Positions 10,133 to 19,258 of a stretch of 64,000 nucleotides of DNA are shown piece by piece. A program made the position numbers and the translations under genes. Positions within the stretch are counted from its first letter, which is position 1; every line of letters begins with the position of its first letter. The notes under the pieces were generated by a model. It did not search any database. It was not told the origin of the DNA and worked only from the letters and a program-made list of their open reading frames with translations. The stretch comes from Nocardioides sp. InS609-2 (GTDB taxonomy: Bacteria > Actinomycetota > Actinomycetes > Propionibacteriales > Nocardioidaceae), in the NCBI RefSeq assembly GCF_023208195.1, contig NZ_CP060034.1, positions 3,720,001 through 3,784,000 of the forward strand, in the 5' to 3' direction.

Positions 10133-10894
10133 TCACGGGGCCGTGAACCCGGCGTCGGCAAGCGCGGTCTGGCCCTCCTGCGAGAGCACGTAGTCGACCC
10201 ACTTCTGCGCGAGATCGGCGTCCTTGCTCTGCTCGAGCGTGGTGGTGAAGTACGACGTCAGCCGCTCCTCGGCGCCCGGGATCTCGACGGTGGCGACGGC
10301 GTCGCCGGCCGCGTCCGCGTCGGTGGCGTAGACGAGGCCGGCATCGGCCTCGCCGGACGTCACCTTGTCGAGCGTCGCGCGTACGTCGTCCTCGAGGCTG
10401 GCCGGCTCCGCGGTGACCTGGTTGGCCCCGAGCACCGCCAGCGCGACGCGGCCACACGGGACCTCGTCGGCGCAGCGGACCCAGGTCGCGCCGTCGAGGT
10501 CTTTGAGGCTCTGGATGCCTGCAGGGTTGTCGGGCGGGGTGACGATCGTCAGCATATTGGTGGCGAAGGGCTCCACGTCGCCCGTGACCTCGGCGTCCTC
10601 GGCCACCTGCATGGAGGCTTCGTCGGCGGTGGCGAGGACGTCGCCGGGAGCGCCGTCGGCCACCTGCTCGGCCAGGTCCGTGCTGGAGCCGAAGGAGAAG
10701 GTGACCACGGCGTCGTGGGCCTCCTCGAACTTCGTCGCCATCTCCTCGTAGACATCGGTCAGCGAGGCCGCGGCGAGCACGGTCAGCTCGCCACCTCCGC
10801 CCGCGGCGTCGCCGCCGCCGTCGGCGTCGTCCGCACAGCCGGCGAGGGTGGCGAGCGCCAGGGCGAGGGTCAGGGCGGCAGCGATCTTCTTCAC
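10133..10894 (-). CDS. modA: Molybdate-binding lipoprotein
   Basis: A 253-aa periplasmic-type binding protein anchored as a lipoprotein: signal with lipobox LAGC at residues 17-20. The mature part shows the ModA hallmarks AAASLTDVYEE, FGSSTDLA and GAPGDVLATAD, which supply oxyanion-binding main-chain and serine groups. GTG start overlaps the stop of the upstream regulator by four bases (GTGA), so expression is coupled to it. Confidence 0.95.
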   Translation of the reverse strand: MKKIAAALTLALALATLAGCADDADGGGDAAGGGGELTVLAAASLTDVYEEMATKFEEAHDAVVTFSFGSSTDLAEQVADGAPGDVLATADEASMQVAEDAEVTGDVEPFATNMLTIVTPPDNPAGIQSLKDLDGATWVRCADEVPCGRVALAVLGANQVTAEPASLEDDVRATLDKVTSGEADAGLVYATDADAAGDAVATVEIPGAEERLTSYFTTTLEQSKDADLAQKWVDYVLSQEGQTALADAGFTAP

Positions 10895-11304
10895 GGGACC
10901 TCCACGATCACGTTGGTGGACTTGACGGATGCGAAGGCCCGCACCCCGGGTTCGAGACCGAGCTCGGTGGCGGCGTCACTGCTCATCAGCGAGACGATCC
11001 GGTAGGGCCCGCAGACCAGCTCCACCTGCGCCATCACGGAGTCCTTGCGGACCGCGGTGACGATGCCGTGCAGCCGGTTGCGAGCGCTGACGGAGGCCGC
11101 CCTGGTGCTCTCGCGGTCGGGGGAGTCGGCCAGCGAGGCGGCGAGCTCGGCGAGCGTCACCCCATCTATGCGTGAGGGTCCCTCGCCGGGCAGCGTCGGC
11201 AGCCGGCCGCTGTCGACCCAGCGCCGCACGGTGTCGTCACTGACGCCCAGGAGGTCGGCTGCCTCCGCGATCCGGTAGGTGGTCACCTGTGCAGTGTTCC
11301 GCAT
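10891..11304 (-). CDS. HTH-TOBE molybdate-responsive regulator
   Basis: A 137-aa protein. Residues 7-60 form an excisionase/MerR-like helix-turn-helix (YRIAEAADLLGVSDDTVRRWVDSGR). Residues about 75-137 form a TOBE (Mop) domain that binds molybdate. It is the first gene of the mod operon and most likely senses intracellular molybdate to control it. The start may be ATG 11304 or GTG 11286; both keep the HTH whole. Confidence 0.88.
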   Translation of the reverse strand: MRNTAQVTTYRIAEAADLLGVSDDTVRRWVDSGRLPTLPGEGPSRIDGVTLAELAASLADSPDRESTRAASVSARNRLHGIVTAVRKDSVMAQVELVCGPYRIVSLMSSDAATELGLEPGVRAFASVKSTNVIVEVP

Positions 11305-11395
11305 CTGCGGTGATCTGTCTGCATCGGGCGTCCGCGAATCGGCATGACGGCTGGCTCCCGACGGTCCTGGCTGGTGACCCTGAGAGGATGGTGGC

Positions 11396-11953
11396 GTGAG
11401 TGAACAGGGGGGCCGGTACCAGCGCTCGGCCGCAGGCATGGTCGGCGCGCTGATCGTCACGGTGGCGGCCATCGCGGCCTTCGTCGGCTTCCGCGCCATC
11501 AACCGCAACGACCTCGACGTCACCCCCGACACCGTCGACTACCTCGAGGCCGTGAGTGCGCTCCAAGGGGCCGGCCGCGAGGTCGTCTACCCGCCCACGC
11601 TGCCCGACGGCTGGCGCGTGACCAGCCTCGACTCGGTGCCCGGCGACCGCCCGGCCTGGGGGCTCGGCATGCTCACCGACGACGGCGCCTTCGTCGGCGT
11701 GCGCCAGGAGGACGAGTCGATCGACAACCTCGTCGAGCAGTACGTCGACGAGGACGCCGCCGAGGGCGAGTCGCTGTCCGTGCCGGATGGTCTGGCCACC
11801 TCGTGGTCGTCCTGGACCGATGACGGCGGCGATGTCGGCTACGCCGCCGACGTCGACGGCGAGTCGGTGCTCGTCTACGGGTCGGCCGGCGCGGCCGACG
11901 TACAAGAGCTGCTGGAGCTGCTGACCAAGGACCCCACGGCCGCGTCTGGGTGA
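11396..11953 (+). CDS. DUF4245 membrane-anchored protein
   Basis: A 185-aa protein with one N-terminal transmembrane segment (residues about 13-35) followed by an extracytoplasmic DUF4245 domain rich in Asp and Glu. The segment PPTLPDGWRVTSLD is typical of the family. Function unknown; in actinobacteria this family is frequently found beside glpX and xseAB, as here. Confidence 0.85.
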   Translation: MSEQGGRYQRSAAGMVGALIVTVAAIAAFVGFRAINRNDLDVTPDTVDYLEAVSALQGAGREVVYPPTLPDGWRVTSLDSVPGDRPAWGLGMLTDDGAFVGVRQEDESIDNLVEQYVDEDAAEGESLSVPDGLATSWSSWTDDGGDVGYAADVDGESVLVYGSAGAADVQELLELLTKDPTAASG

Positions 11954-11971
11954 GCGGCGTACGGTCGAAGC

Positions 11972-12364
11972 ATGAGCGAAGACCAGCTGCAACCACAGGA
12001 CACGCTCGATGACCGAGGAGTCGACGACATCCTCGACGAGGGCATCTCACCTCCCGAGCAGCCGCGCGGCGTGACCGCCAAGGGCGTCACGCACGCCGAG
12101 CAGATCGAGGGGGAGACCCTCGACGAGCGGGTGCGTCAGGAGGAGCCCGAGGTCTGGGCGGACGCCGAGGCCGAGGCTGACGCGGACATCCTCGACGGTG
12201 ACGTCGGCGGCGAGGTCGGTGCCGAGCGCACCGGCCGGCTGGAGGCGCCCGACCCGGGCCCGGCCGGAGCCGACACCGACCTGTATGCCACCGACGACGG
12301 CATCGACGGCGCGGGCGCGAGCGCAGAAGAGGCCGCGATGCACACGATCGACGAGCCGAGCTAG
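11972..12364 (+). CDS. DUF5709 acidic protein
   Basis: A 130-aa highly acidic, probably partly disordered protein (LDDRGVDDILDEG and WADAEAEADAD segments), matching the DUF5709 family of actinobacteria. TACGGT at 11960-11965 lies six bases before the ATG, suggesting a leaderless mRNA. Its stop codon shares the palindrome CTAG with the stop of convergent xseB. Function unknown. Confidence 0.8.
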   Translation: MSEDQLQPQDTLDDRGVDDILDEGISPPEQPRGVTAKGVTHAEQIEGETLDERVRQEEPEVWADAEAEADADILDGDVGGEVGAERTGRLEAPDPGPAGADTDLYATDDGIDGAGASAEEAAMHTIDEPS

Positions 12365-12576
12365 CCCTCGTCGGCCTCGACGACCTCGTCGAGCCGCTTG
12401 CGGGCGCCGTCGAGCCAGGACTGACACGCGGTGGCGAGCTTCTCGCCGCGCTCCCAGAGGGCGAGCGACTCCTCGAGGGTGGTGCCGCCGGCCTCGAGGG
12501 TGCGGACCACCTCGACCAGCTGCTCGCGGGCGTCCTCGTAGGAGAGCTGGTCGGGTGCGGCGGCCTTGTCAGCCAT
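12361..12576 (-). CDS. xseB: Exodeoxyribonuclease VII small subunit
   Basis: A 71-aa helical protein with the family core [35 protein letters not shown]. It binds in several copies to XseA to form exonuclease VII, which degrades single-stranded DNA. The ATG lies eight bases inside the end of xseA, so translation is coupled. Confidence 0.95.
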   Translation of the reverse strand: MADKAAAPDQLSYEDAREQLVEVVRTLEAGGTTLEESLALWERGEKLATACQSWLDGARKRLDEVVEADEG

Positions 12577-13819
12577 GGGTGTCTCCCTCTGGTGAGTGGT
12601 CGAGCGACTCGACCCGATCGGTGGTGGCGTGCACGCGGCCGTCGGAGACACGCACCGACACCGCCCGGCCGGCGTCGATGCCCTCGATCGACGTGACGAC
12701 GTGGCCGTCGGCGTCCTGGAGAACGGCGTAGCCGCGCTCAAGCGTGGCCAGCGGTGAGAGGCCTCGGGCCCGTGCCCGGTGGTGGTCGATGTCGTCGGCT
12801 GCGCGGTCGAGCCGGTGCGACAGCGAGCGCCGGGCACGCTCGCGCAACGTGGTGAGCTCGTCGACGCGGGCGTCGAGCAGGGTGCGTGGGTCTGCCAGCG
12901 CGGGCCGAGAGCGCAGTGCGTCGAGACCACCCTGCTCTCGGTCGAGCCACTGGCCGAGCAGGGTCCGGATGCGGCCCCTGGCCCAGACGACGCCCTGGAC
13001 CTCTTCGACGACGTCGGGCACGAGGCGCCGGGCGGCATCCGTGGGTGTTGACGCGCGTACGTCGGCAACCAGGTCGAGCAGCGGCTGGTCGGGCTCGTGG
13101 CCGATGGCGGAGACCACAGGTTTCTTGACGGCGTGCACCGCCCGGATCAGGCCCTCGTCGGAGAACGGCAGCAGGTCCTCGAGCGAGCCGCCGCCGCGGG
13201 CGATGACGATCACGTCCACGTCGGGGTGCCGGTCGAGGCGTTCGACGGCTTCGATGACCTCGCTCGCGGAGCGCGGGCCCTGCATCGCGGCGTACGCCAC
13301 CTCGAAGCGCACCGCGGGCCAGCGGCGCGTGGCGTTGTCGATCACGTCTCGCTCGGCCGCTGACTTCGGCGCGGTGACGAGGCCGACGCAGGCGGGCAGG
13401 AACGGCAGCGACCGCTTGAGCTCGGGCGCGAAGAGCCCCTCGGCGGCCAGCAGCTGGCGGCGGCGCTCGAGGCGGGCCAACAGTTCGCCGAGGCCGACCA
13501 TCCGGATCTCGCGGGCCTGCAGCGACAGGGTGCCGCGGTTGGGGTAGAACGACGCCTTCGCGTGGATGACCACGCTGGCGCCCTCGACCAGCGGCGGGTC
13601 GAGGCTGTCGAGCAGGCTGCGTGCGCACGTGACCGTGACCGAGATGTCGGCCACCGAGTCGCGCAGGGTCATGAACACCGTCTGCACGCCTGGCCGGCGG
13701 GTGACCTGGGCGATCTGGCCCTCGACCCAGACGCTGCCCAGCCGGTCGATCCACGACGAGATCGCGCTGGCGATCTGCCGGACGGGTGCCGGCTGTGTCG
13801 GAGACGTCTCGAAGGCCAC
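12569..13819 (-). CDS. xseA: Exodeoxyribonuclease VII large subunit
   Basis: A 416-aa catalytic subunit: N-terminal OB fold (residues about 10-110, with WVEGQIAQ), nuclease domain with the conserved [13 protein letters not shown] and SAIGHEPD motifs, then a long helical C-terminus. GTG at 13819 is chosen because TAGGCT (complement of 13827-13832) is seven bases upstream and the protein then begins at the usual place. Repair and recombination role. Confidence 0.96.
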   Translation of the reverse strand: MAFETSPTQPAPVRQIASAISSWIDRLGSVWVEGQIAQVTRRPGVQTVFMTLRDSVADISVTVTCARSLLDSLDPPLVEGASVVIHAKASFYPNRGTLSLQAREIRMVGLGELLARLERRRQLLAAEGLFAPELKRSLPFLPACVGLVTAPKSAAERDVIDNATRRWPAVRFEVAYAAMQGPRSASEVIEAVERLDRHPDVDVIVIARGGGSLEDLLPFSDEGLIRAVHAVKKPVVSAIGHEPDQPLLDLVADVRASTPTDAARRLVPDVVEEVQGVVWARGRIRTLLGQWLDREQGGLDALRSRPALADPRTLLDARVDELTTLRERARRSLSHRLDRAADDIDHHRARARGLSPLATLERGYAVLQDADGHVVTSIEGIDAGRAVSVRVSDGRVHATTDRVESLDHSPEGDTHG

Positions 13820-13877
13820 GGCGGTGAGCCTACGGGTGGCCGCTGACACTCTGTGGCCAGCCTGGCGTGCCGGAGTC

Positions 13878-14276
13878 CTAGCCGATGAGGACTGGAGAGG
13901 CGGCACCCAGTGCAAGGCCGGTCACCAGGGAAACGATGAGCGGCAGCGTCCATCGCACGGACCGCTTGAGCCGGGTCGTGACCATGATGTGGGCGGCGCC
14001 GAAGCCCCACGACGCGACGCCGAGTGCCAAGACCACGCCACTCAGGTCCGTGATGGCCCCCCATGACCCGTCCGTGACACCACGCGAGAGGTAGAAGCCG
14101 AGGAATGCCACGCCCAGACCTACACCGGTATATCCCCACGGGAACGGCAAGGGGTCGGCGTCCGCGCCCTTCCGGACGAGCAGCATGAGTAGGACGACGC
14201 AGTGCGCCAGGGCTACGGCGATTCCTGCGATCACCAGCGCCATGGCCACCGCCACTGCCACGTCCGTCATCTGCAT
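13878..14276 (-). CDS. Four-helix membrane protein of unknown function
   Basis: A 132-aa protein with four predicted transmembrane segments (about residues 5-35, 47-65, 72-92 and 108-130). No recognised family. Base composition is slightly less GC-rich than its neighbours. It lies between xseA and divergent ispH. Confidence 0.6.
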   Translation of the reverse strand: MQMTDVAVAVAMALVIAGIAVALAHCVVLLMLLVRKGADADPLPFPWGYTGVGLGVAFLGFYLSRGVTDGSWGAITDLSGVVLALGVASWGFGAAHIMVTTRLKRSVRWTLPLIVSLVTGLALGAASPVLIG

Positions 14277-14404
14277 CAGGTGCTCGTTTCTCTATCTGGC
14301 CGATGTCCTGCGGGAGTGTCCCTTACTTCGTGGTCATCCACGCGATCTTTGGGTGCTGTGGTCTGGACTTCGCCAGTCCACCACCCCCCCTTAGACTCGG
14401 ACCC

Positions 14405-15400
14405 ATGACCGACCTGGGTGTGCCTTCCGTCCTCAGCGCCGATGAGGCCAAGGCCGTGCTGCTCGCCGCGCCCCGGGGCTACTGCGCCGGCGTCGACCGG
14501 GCAGTGATCACCGTGGAGAAGGCGCTCGACCTGTACGGCGCGCCGGTCTACGTGCGCAAGCAGATCGTGCACAACAAGCACGTCGTGTCCGATCTCGAGT
14601 CGCGCGGCGCGATCTTCGTAGAGGAGCTCGACGAGGTGCCCGAGGGCAAGACCGTGGTGTTCTCCGCGCACGGGGTGTCGCCCGAGGTGCACCGCGAGGC
14701 CGAGACCCGCAGCCTCAAGACGATCGACGCGACCTGCCCGCTGGTGACCAAGGTGCACCACGAGGCCAGGCGGTTCGCGGCCGACGACTACGACATCCTG
14801 CTCATCGGCCACGAGGGCCACGAGGAGGTCGAGGGCACCGCCGGCGAGGCGCCCGAGCACATCCAGCTCGTGCAGTCGCCCGCCGACGTCGGGGACATCG
14901 TCGTACGCGACCCGGCCAAGGTGGCCTGGCTCTCGCAGACCACGCTGTCGGTCGACGAGACGCTCGAGACCGTGGCCGCGATCCGTGAGCGTTTCCCGCT
15001 GCTGCTCGACCCGCCGAGCGACGACATCTGCTACGCCACCCAGAACCGCCAGCTGGCGGTCAAGGAGATCGCCCACGACGCCGACCTGGTGATCGTGGTC
15101 GGGTCCGGCAACTCGTCGAACTCCGTGCGCCTGGTCGAGGTGGCGCTCGAGGTCGGCGCCAAGGCGTCGTACCGCGTCGACGACGCGTCCGAGATCGACG
15201 AGGCCTGGCTCGACGGGGTCGAGAAGGTCAGCGTCACCTCGGGTGCGAGCGTTCCGGAGTCGCTCGTCGACGGGGTGCTGGCCTACCTGAGCGAGCGCGG
15301 CTACCCCGAGGCACGCGCCGTACACAGCGCCGAGGAGTCGCTCATCTTCGCGCTGCCGCCCGAGCTGCGGCGTGACCTGCGCCTCACCCAGCAGGCCTGA
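14405..15400 (+). CDS. ispH: 4-hydroxy-3-methylbut-2-enyl diphosphate reductase
   Basis: A 331-aa last enzyme of the MEP isoprenoid pathway, converting HMBPP to IPP and DMAPP. The three cluster cysteines sit in [20 protein letters not shown] and [11 protein letters not shown]; catalytic Glu is in [14 protein letters not shown]. TAGACT at 14392-14397 lies seven bases upstream of the ATG, so the transcript is probably leaderless, which decides this start over earlier in-frame codons. Confidence 0.97.
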   Translation: MTDLGVPSVLSADEAKAVLLAAPRGYCAGVDRAVITVEKALDLYGAPVYVRKQIVHNKHVVSDLESRGAIFVEELDEVPEGKTVVFSAHGVSPEVHREAETRSLKTIDATCPLVTKVHHEARRFAADDYDILLIGHEGHEEVEGTAGEAPEHIQLVQSPADVGDIVVRDPAKVAWLSQTTLSVDETLETVAAIRERFPLLLDPPSDDICYATQNRQLAVKEIAHDADLVIVVGSGNSSNSVRLVEVALEVGAKASYRVDDASEIDEAWLDGVEKVSVTSGASVPESLVDGVLAYLSERGYPEARAVHSAEESLIFALPPELRRDLRLTQQA

Positions 15401-15413
15401 GCGGCTCCCCGCC

Positions 15414-16037
15414 ATGGCGCGCTTCCTCGACCTTCACCCCGACAACCCGCAGCCGCGTCTGGTCACCCAGATCGTGGAGGCGCTGCGCGACGACGCGCTG
15501 ATCGCCTACCCCACCGACTCGGGCTACGCGCTGGGCTGCCAGCTCGGCAACCGCGACGGCCGTGACCGGATCCTGCGCATCCGTGACCTCGACGACCATC
15601 ACCACTTCACCCTGATGTGCAAGGACTTCTCGCAGCTCGGCCAGTTCGTGCACGTCGACAACTCGGCTTTCCGGACGATCAAGGCAGCGGTGCCGGGGCC
15701 CTACACCTTCATCCTGCCGGCCACCGGCGAGGTGCCGAAGCGGCTGATGCACCCCAAGAAGAAGACCGTGGGCGTGCGCATCCCCGACCACGTCGTGGTG
15801 TCCGCGATCCTCGAGCAGCTCGGCGAGCCGATCCTCACCAGCACGCTGATCCTCCCCGGTGAGGAAGAGGCCCGGACCATCGGCTGGGAGATCAAGGAAG
15901 ACCTCGACCACCAGGTCGACATCGTCGTCGAGGCGGGGGAGACGCCCGCCCAGCCCACCACCGTCATCGACTGGTCGGAGGGCGTGCCCGAGGTGCTCAG
16001 GCTCGGGGCCGGGGATCCTTCTCGCTTCGTGTCCTGA
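15414..16037 (+). CDS. YciO/YrdC/Sua5-family protein
   Basis: A 207-aa protein of the Sua5/YciO family: AYPTDSGYALGC binds nucleotide and L-threonine or bicarbonate in the threonylcarbamoyl-AMP synthases. The length and the C-terminal PGEEEARTIGWEI resemble YciO rather than the essential TsaC, so a tRNA t6A role is possible but not certain. It starts 13 bases after ispH, probably in one transcript. The end overlaps the convergent membrane gene by 41 bases. Confidence 0.85.
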   Translation: MARFLDLHPDNPQPRLVTQIVEALRDDALIAYPTDSGYALGCQLGNRDGRDRILRIRDLDDHHHFTLMCKDFSQLGQFVHVDNSAFRTIKAAVPGPYTFILPATGEVPKRLMHPKKKTVGVRIPDHVVVSAILEQLGEPILTSTLILPGEEEARTIGWEIKEDLDHQVDIVVEAGETPAQPTTVIDWSEGVPEVLRLGAGDPSRFVS

Positions 16038-16410
16038 ACGCGAGCGTGGCCAGGCACAACGCGTAGCCCGCCACCAGCGCGCCACTGTGGTGCGCCAGCC
16101 CGCTGACGACTGCCTGCACGACGCCGTCGCGCGGCTCGGCGATCACGTCGGGCACGGTCAGGCCGATCAGGGTGAAGACGCCGACCATCATCAGCGGCGG
16201 CAGCACACCGATGGTGAAGAAGTCACGGGTGCGCACGGCCAGCGCCAGCGCCATGCACAGCACGACGAAGCAGAGGTCGAAGAAGAGCGACAGCTCGCCG
16301 ACCAGGAGCACGTTGATCACCACGACGGTGAGCACGGCAGCGAGGCCGAGCGCCACGACCTGGCGTCCCGGCTCGAGTCCCGCGATCGGGAAGGAGCGGG
16401 TCTGGCTCAC
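15997..16410 (-). CDS. DUF6542-like membrane protein
   Basis: A 137-aa protein with about four transmembrane segments (near residues 17-38, 42-60, 67-87 and 103-125). It resembles the DUF6542 family of actinobacteria; function unknown. GTG at 16410 has TACGGT six bases upstream (complement of 16417-16422), consistent with leaderless expression. Confidence 0.65.
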   Translation of the reverse strand: MSQTRSFPIAGLEPGRQVVALGLAAVLTVVVINVLLVGELSLFFDLCFVVLCMALALAVRTRDFFTIGVLPPLMMVGVFTLIGLTVPDVIAEPRDGVVQAVVSGLAHHSGALVAGYALCLATLAFRTRSEKDPRPRA

Positions 16411-16431
16411 GCTTGCACCGTACGGCGGGGC

Positions 16432-17598
16432 TCAGGCTCCGCTCGCACGCCGCGCCGCATCACCCCCGGACGGGTCGCCCGTGCCGCGTTCGCCCCAGGA
16501 GAGGTCGAGGGTGTCGTCCAGCGGGTCGGCGTCGCGCCCGAGCGCGCTGATGTCGTGGGCGAACTCCGCGGCCGCGAGGCTGCGCGGAGTCACCTCGACC
16601 TGCGCCGGCTCATCGAGCGCGTCGTCGGTCACCCCGAGCTCGCTGAACTTGCGGGCCGTCACCAGCACCCGCCCCTCGATGGAGCCCACGGCCTGGTTGT
16701 AGGCGCCGACCGCGGCGCTCAGCGAACGCCCGAGCCGGGCGAGGTTGCCGCCCATCGTGGCCAGCCGCTCGTGCAGCTCGCGGCCGAGCCGCTGCACCTC
16801 GGCCGCCTGGTCCGCGAGCCGGTCGTGCGACCAGCCGTGCGCGACGGTGCGCAGGAGGGCGATCAGGGTGGTGGGCGTGGCGAGGATGACACGTCGCTCC
16901 GCGGCGTACTCGAGCAGGTCGGTCTGCGCGTCGAGCGCCGCGGAGAGGAACGCCTCCGCCGGCACGAACATCACCACGAACTCCGGTGACTCGGTCAGAG
17001 CCCGCCAGTAGGCCTTGTCAGCCAGCGCGTTGACGTGGTTGCGCAGCTGAGCCGCGTGTCGGCTCAGGTGGTGCGCCCGCAGATCGTCGTCATCGGTGGC
17101 CGTGGCGTCGAGAAACGCGTCGAGGGGCACCTTGGCGTCGACCACGATCGAGCGTCCGCCGGCAAGTCGCACGATCAGGTCGGGACGCAGTGCCCCACCG
17201 ACGAGCCGCGCCTGCTCGGTGAAGTCGCACCGATCGACGAGCCCGGCCAGCTCAACGGCGCGGCGCAGATGCAGCTCGCCCCACCTACCGCGCACCTGCG
17301 GCTTGCGCAGGGCCGTGGACAGCGAGGACGTCTCGCGGCGGAGCGTGTCGGTGGACAGCCGCATGCTGTCGACCTGCGCGTCGAAGTGGCCCTGCCACTG
17401 GGCGCGCTCGCGCTCGAGGTCGACCAGTTGGCGCTGCAGCCGCTCGAGGCCCTGCGCGACGACGGCCTGGTCGGCAGCCCGCGCCTCGAGCGCGGCATGC
17501 GCGACACCCGTGCCGCGCGAGCGGGCCCAGAGGTGGCCGACGAGCACGCCGAGGGCGAGCCCGACGACGAGGGTGAGGAACAGCGTCACGATCTCCAT
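16432..17598 (-). CDS. rmuC: DNA recombination protein RmuC
   Basis: A 388-aa protein: N-terminal membrane anchor (residues 3-25), a coiled coil (about 40-95), then the RmuC nuclease-like domain with GRWGELHLRR, DAKVPLDAF and the VMFVPxEAFL segment. RmuC limits inversions at short inverted repeats. A disordered acidic tail of about 40 residues follows the domain. Confidence 0.92.
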   Translation of the reverse strand: MEIVTLFLTLVVGLALGVLVGHLWARSRGTGVAHAALEARAADQAVVAQGLERLQRQLVDLERERAQWQGHFDAQVDSMRLSTDTLRRETSSLSTALRKPQVRGRWGELHLRRAVELAGLVDRCDFTEQARLVGGALRPDLIVRLAGGRSIVVDAKVPLDAFLDATATDDDDLRAHHLSRHAAQLRNHVNALADKAYWRALTESPEFVVMFVPAEAFLSAALDAQTDLLEYAAERRVILATPTTLIALLRTVAHGWSHDRLADQAAEVQRLGRELHERLATMGGNLARLGRSLSAAVGAYNQAVGSIEGRVLVTARKFSELGVTDDALDEPAQVEVTPRSLAAAEFAHDISALGRDADPLDDTLDLSWGERGTGDPSGGDAARRASGA

Positions 17599-17633
17599 GG
17601 GGCGAGCATGACCGGACCCACCGACAGTCCGGA

Positions 17634-18413
17634 TCAGTCGGCGAGGTCGACGACCACGGGAGCGTGGTCGGAGGCGCCCTTGCCGGCCCGCTCGTCGCGG
17701 TCGATGAACGCCCCGGTGACCCGGCCCGCGAACGACGGCGAGCCGAGCACGAAGTCGATGCGCAGGCCGCGGTTGCGCTCGAAACGCTGCCGGTAGTAGT
17801 CCCAATAGGTGTAGACGTCAGGCCCCGGTGTGAACGGCCTGGCCGTGTCGACCCAGCCGTCGTCGAGGAACGCCTGGAACGCTGCCCGCTCGGCCGGCGT
17901 GACGTGCGTGGAGTTCTTGAACTGCGCCGGGTCGAAGACGTCCTCGTCGGTCGGGCACACGTTCCAGTCGCCCACCAGCGCCGCGTCCTCGCCTAGCCAC
18001 TGGGCAGACTCGGCACGCAGCTTCGCCAGCCAGTCGAGCTTGTAGACGTAGTGCGGGTCGTCGGGCTTGCGGCCGTTCGGCACGTACACCGACCACACGC
18101 GTACGCCGCCACACACCGCCCCGATCGCGCGCGACTCGGGCGCCAGTGGCTCGCCGTACCCGGGCATGCCGTCGAAGCCCACCTGCACGTTGTCGAGGCC
18201 GATCCGGCTCATGATCGCGACGCCGTTCCACTGGTTCGTGCCGGCCGCGGCGACGTCGTACCCCAGCGACTGGAGGCCCATCAGCGGCAGCTGGTCCTCG
18301 CGCGCCTTCGTCTCCTGGAGAGCGAGTACGTCGACGTCGTGGCGCTGCAGAAATGCCTCGACCCGGTCGATACGTGAGCGGAGTGAGTTGACGTTCCAGG
18401 TGGCCAGGCGCAC
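17634..18413 (-). CDS. xthA: Exodeoxyribonuclease III
   Basis: A 259-aa AP endonuclease/3' exonuclease of the Xth family. Catalytic motifs are visible: ATWNVNSLRSR at the N-terminus, LALQETKA with the metal-binding Glu, GDWNVCP and C-terminal SDHAPVVVDL. GTG start has TAGGGT six bases upstream (complement of 18420-18425), so it is probably leaderless. Base-excision repair enzyme. Confidence 0.95.
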   Translation of the reverse strand: MRLATWNVNSLRSRIDRVEAFLQRHDVDVLALQETKAREDQLPLMGLQSLGYDVAAAGTNQWNGVAIMSRIGLDNVQVGFDGMPGYGEPLAPESRAIGAVCGGVRVWSVYVPNGRKPDDPHYVYKLDWLAKLRAESAQWLGEDAALVGDWNVCPTDEDVFDPAQFKNSTHVTPAERAAFQAFLDDGWVDTARPFTPGPDVYTYWDYYRQRFERNRGLRIDFVLGSPSFAGRVTGAFIDRDERAGKGASDHAPVVVDLAD

Positions 18414-18514
18414 GAGTCAACCCTATCGATGGGTCTCGTATCCCTCAGGGGCGCCACCCGCCCCCGGCCCTGCTGCGCGCCGCGGATCGGGCGGCATCCC
18501 CTAGCGTGGTCCCC

Positions 18515-19258
18515 ATGCAGAAGCTTGCCGCCTGGGCGGTGCACGCCTACACCGCCATCGGGTCGGTGCTCGCGCTCGGCATGGTGCACTTCGCCTACGA
18601 GGGTGACGAGCAGACCGTGCTGTGGCTCTTCCTGGCGGCGATGTTCGTCGACGGCACCGACGGATTCATGGCCCGGCACTTCCGGGTGAAGGAGCTGGTG
18701 CCGGAGTTCGACGGTGCGCTGCTCGACAACATCGTCGACTACCTGACCTACGCGTTCGCGCCGATCGTGCTGCTCTGGGCCAACGGCTACCTGCCCGACG
18801 GCCTCTGGGGCGGCACCGTGGCGTCGCTTCCGCTGCTGGCGTCGTGCTACCAGTTCTGCCGGTCCGACGCGAAGACCGACGACCACTTCTTCCTCGGCTT
18901 CCCGAGCTACTGGAACGTCGTGGCGTTCTACGTCGTCGTGGTCGGCATGTCGGTCGGTGTCACGACCGTGCTGCTGCTCGTCTTCACGGTGCTGGTGTTC
19001 GTGCCCGTGAAGTACCTCTACCCGTCGCGCACCGAGGACCTCTGGTACCTCAACATGAGCTTCTCGGCAGCCTGGCTGGCGGTCTTCGGCGTCATCGTGG
19101 CGCAGCTGCCGGACCCGTCGATGGTGCTCATCGTGGTCTCAATGGCCTACCCGGTCTACTACGTGGCCGTGAGCCTGTGGCTGACCGCCAAGACGGCCCA
19201 CCGCACCCGCCGGCTCAACTCGTCAGAGCGTCCAGCGGACGAGGCAACCACGCACTGA
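18515..19258 (+). CDS. CDP-alcohol phosphatidyltransferase, phosphatidylcholine-synthase-like
   Basis: A 247-aa integral membrane enzyme with about eight transmembrane segments. The active-site motif DGTDGFMAR, eight residues, FDGALLDNIVD, then YLTYAFAP follows the pattern of bacterial PcsA, which condenses choline with CDP-diacylglycerol, rather than PgsA or PssA. PcsA function is inferred; a relaxed alcohol acceptor is possible. TAGCGT at 18502-18507 is seven bases before the ATG (leaderless). The 3' end overlaps the convergent PH-domain gene by 44 bases. Confidence 0.85.
   Translation: MQKLAAWAVHAYTAIGSVLALGMVHFAYEGDEQTVLWLFLAAMFVDGTDGFMARHFRVKELVPEFDGALLDNIVDYLTYAFAPIVLLWANGYLPDGLWGGTVASLPLLASCYQFCRSDAKTDDHFFLGFPSYWNVVAFYVVVVGMSVGVTTVLLLVFTVLVFVPVKYLYPSRTEDLWYLNMSFSAAWLAVFGVIVAQLPDPSMVLIVVSMAYPVYYVAVSLWLTAKTAHRTRRLNSSERPADEATTH

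Noticed and set aside
14276..15415. 379-residue open frame antisense to ispH
   Set aside because: Mirror of conserved ispH codons (many Leu, Val, Gly, Asp, His), with no domain signature.
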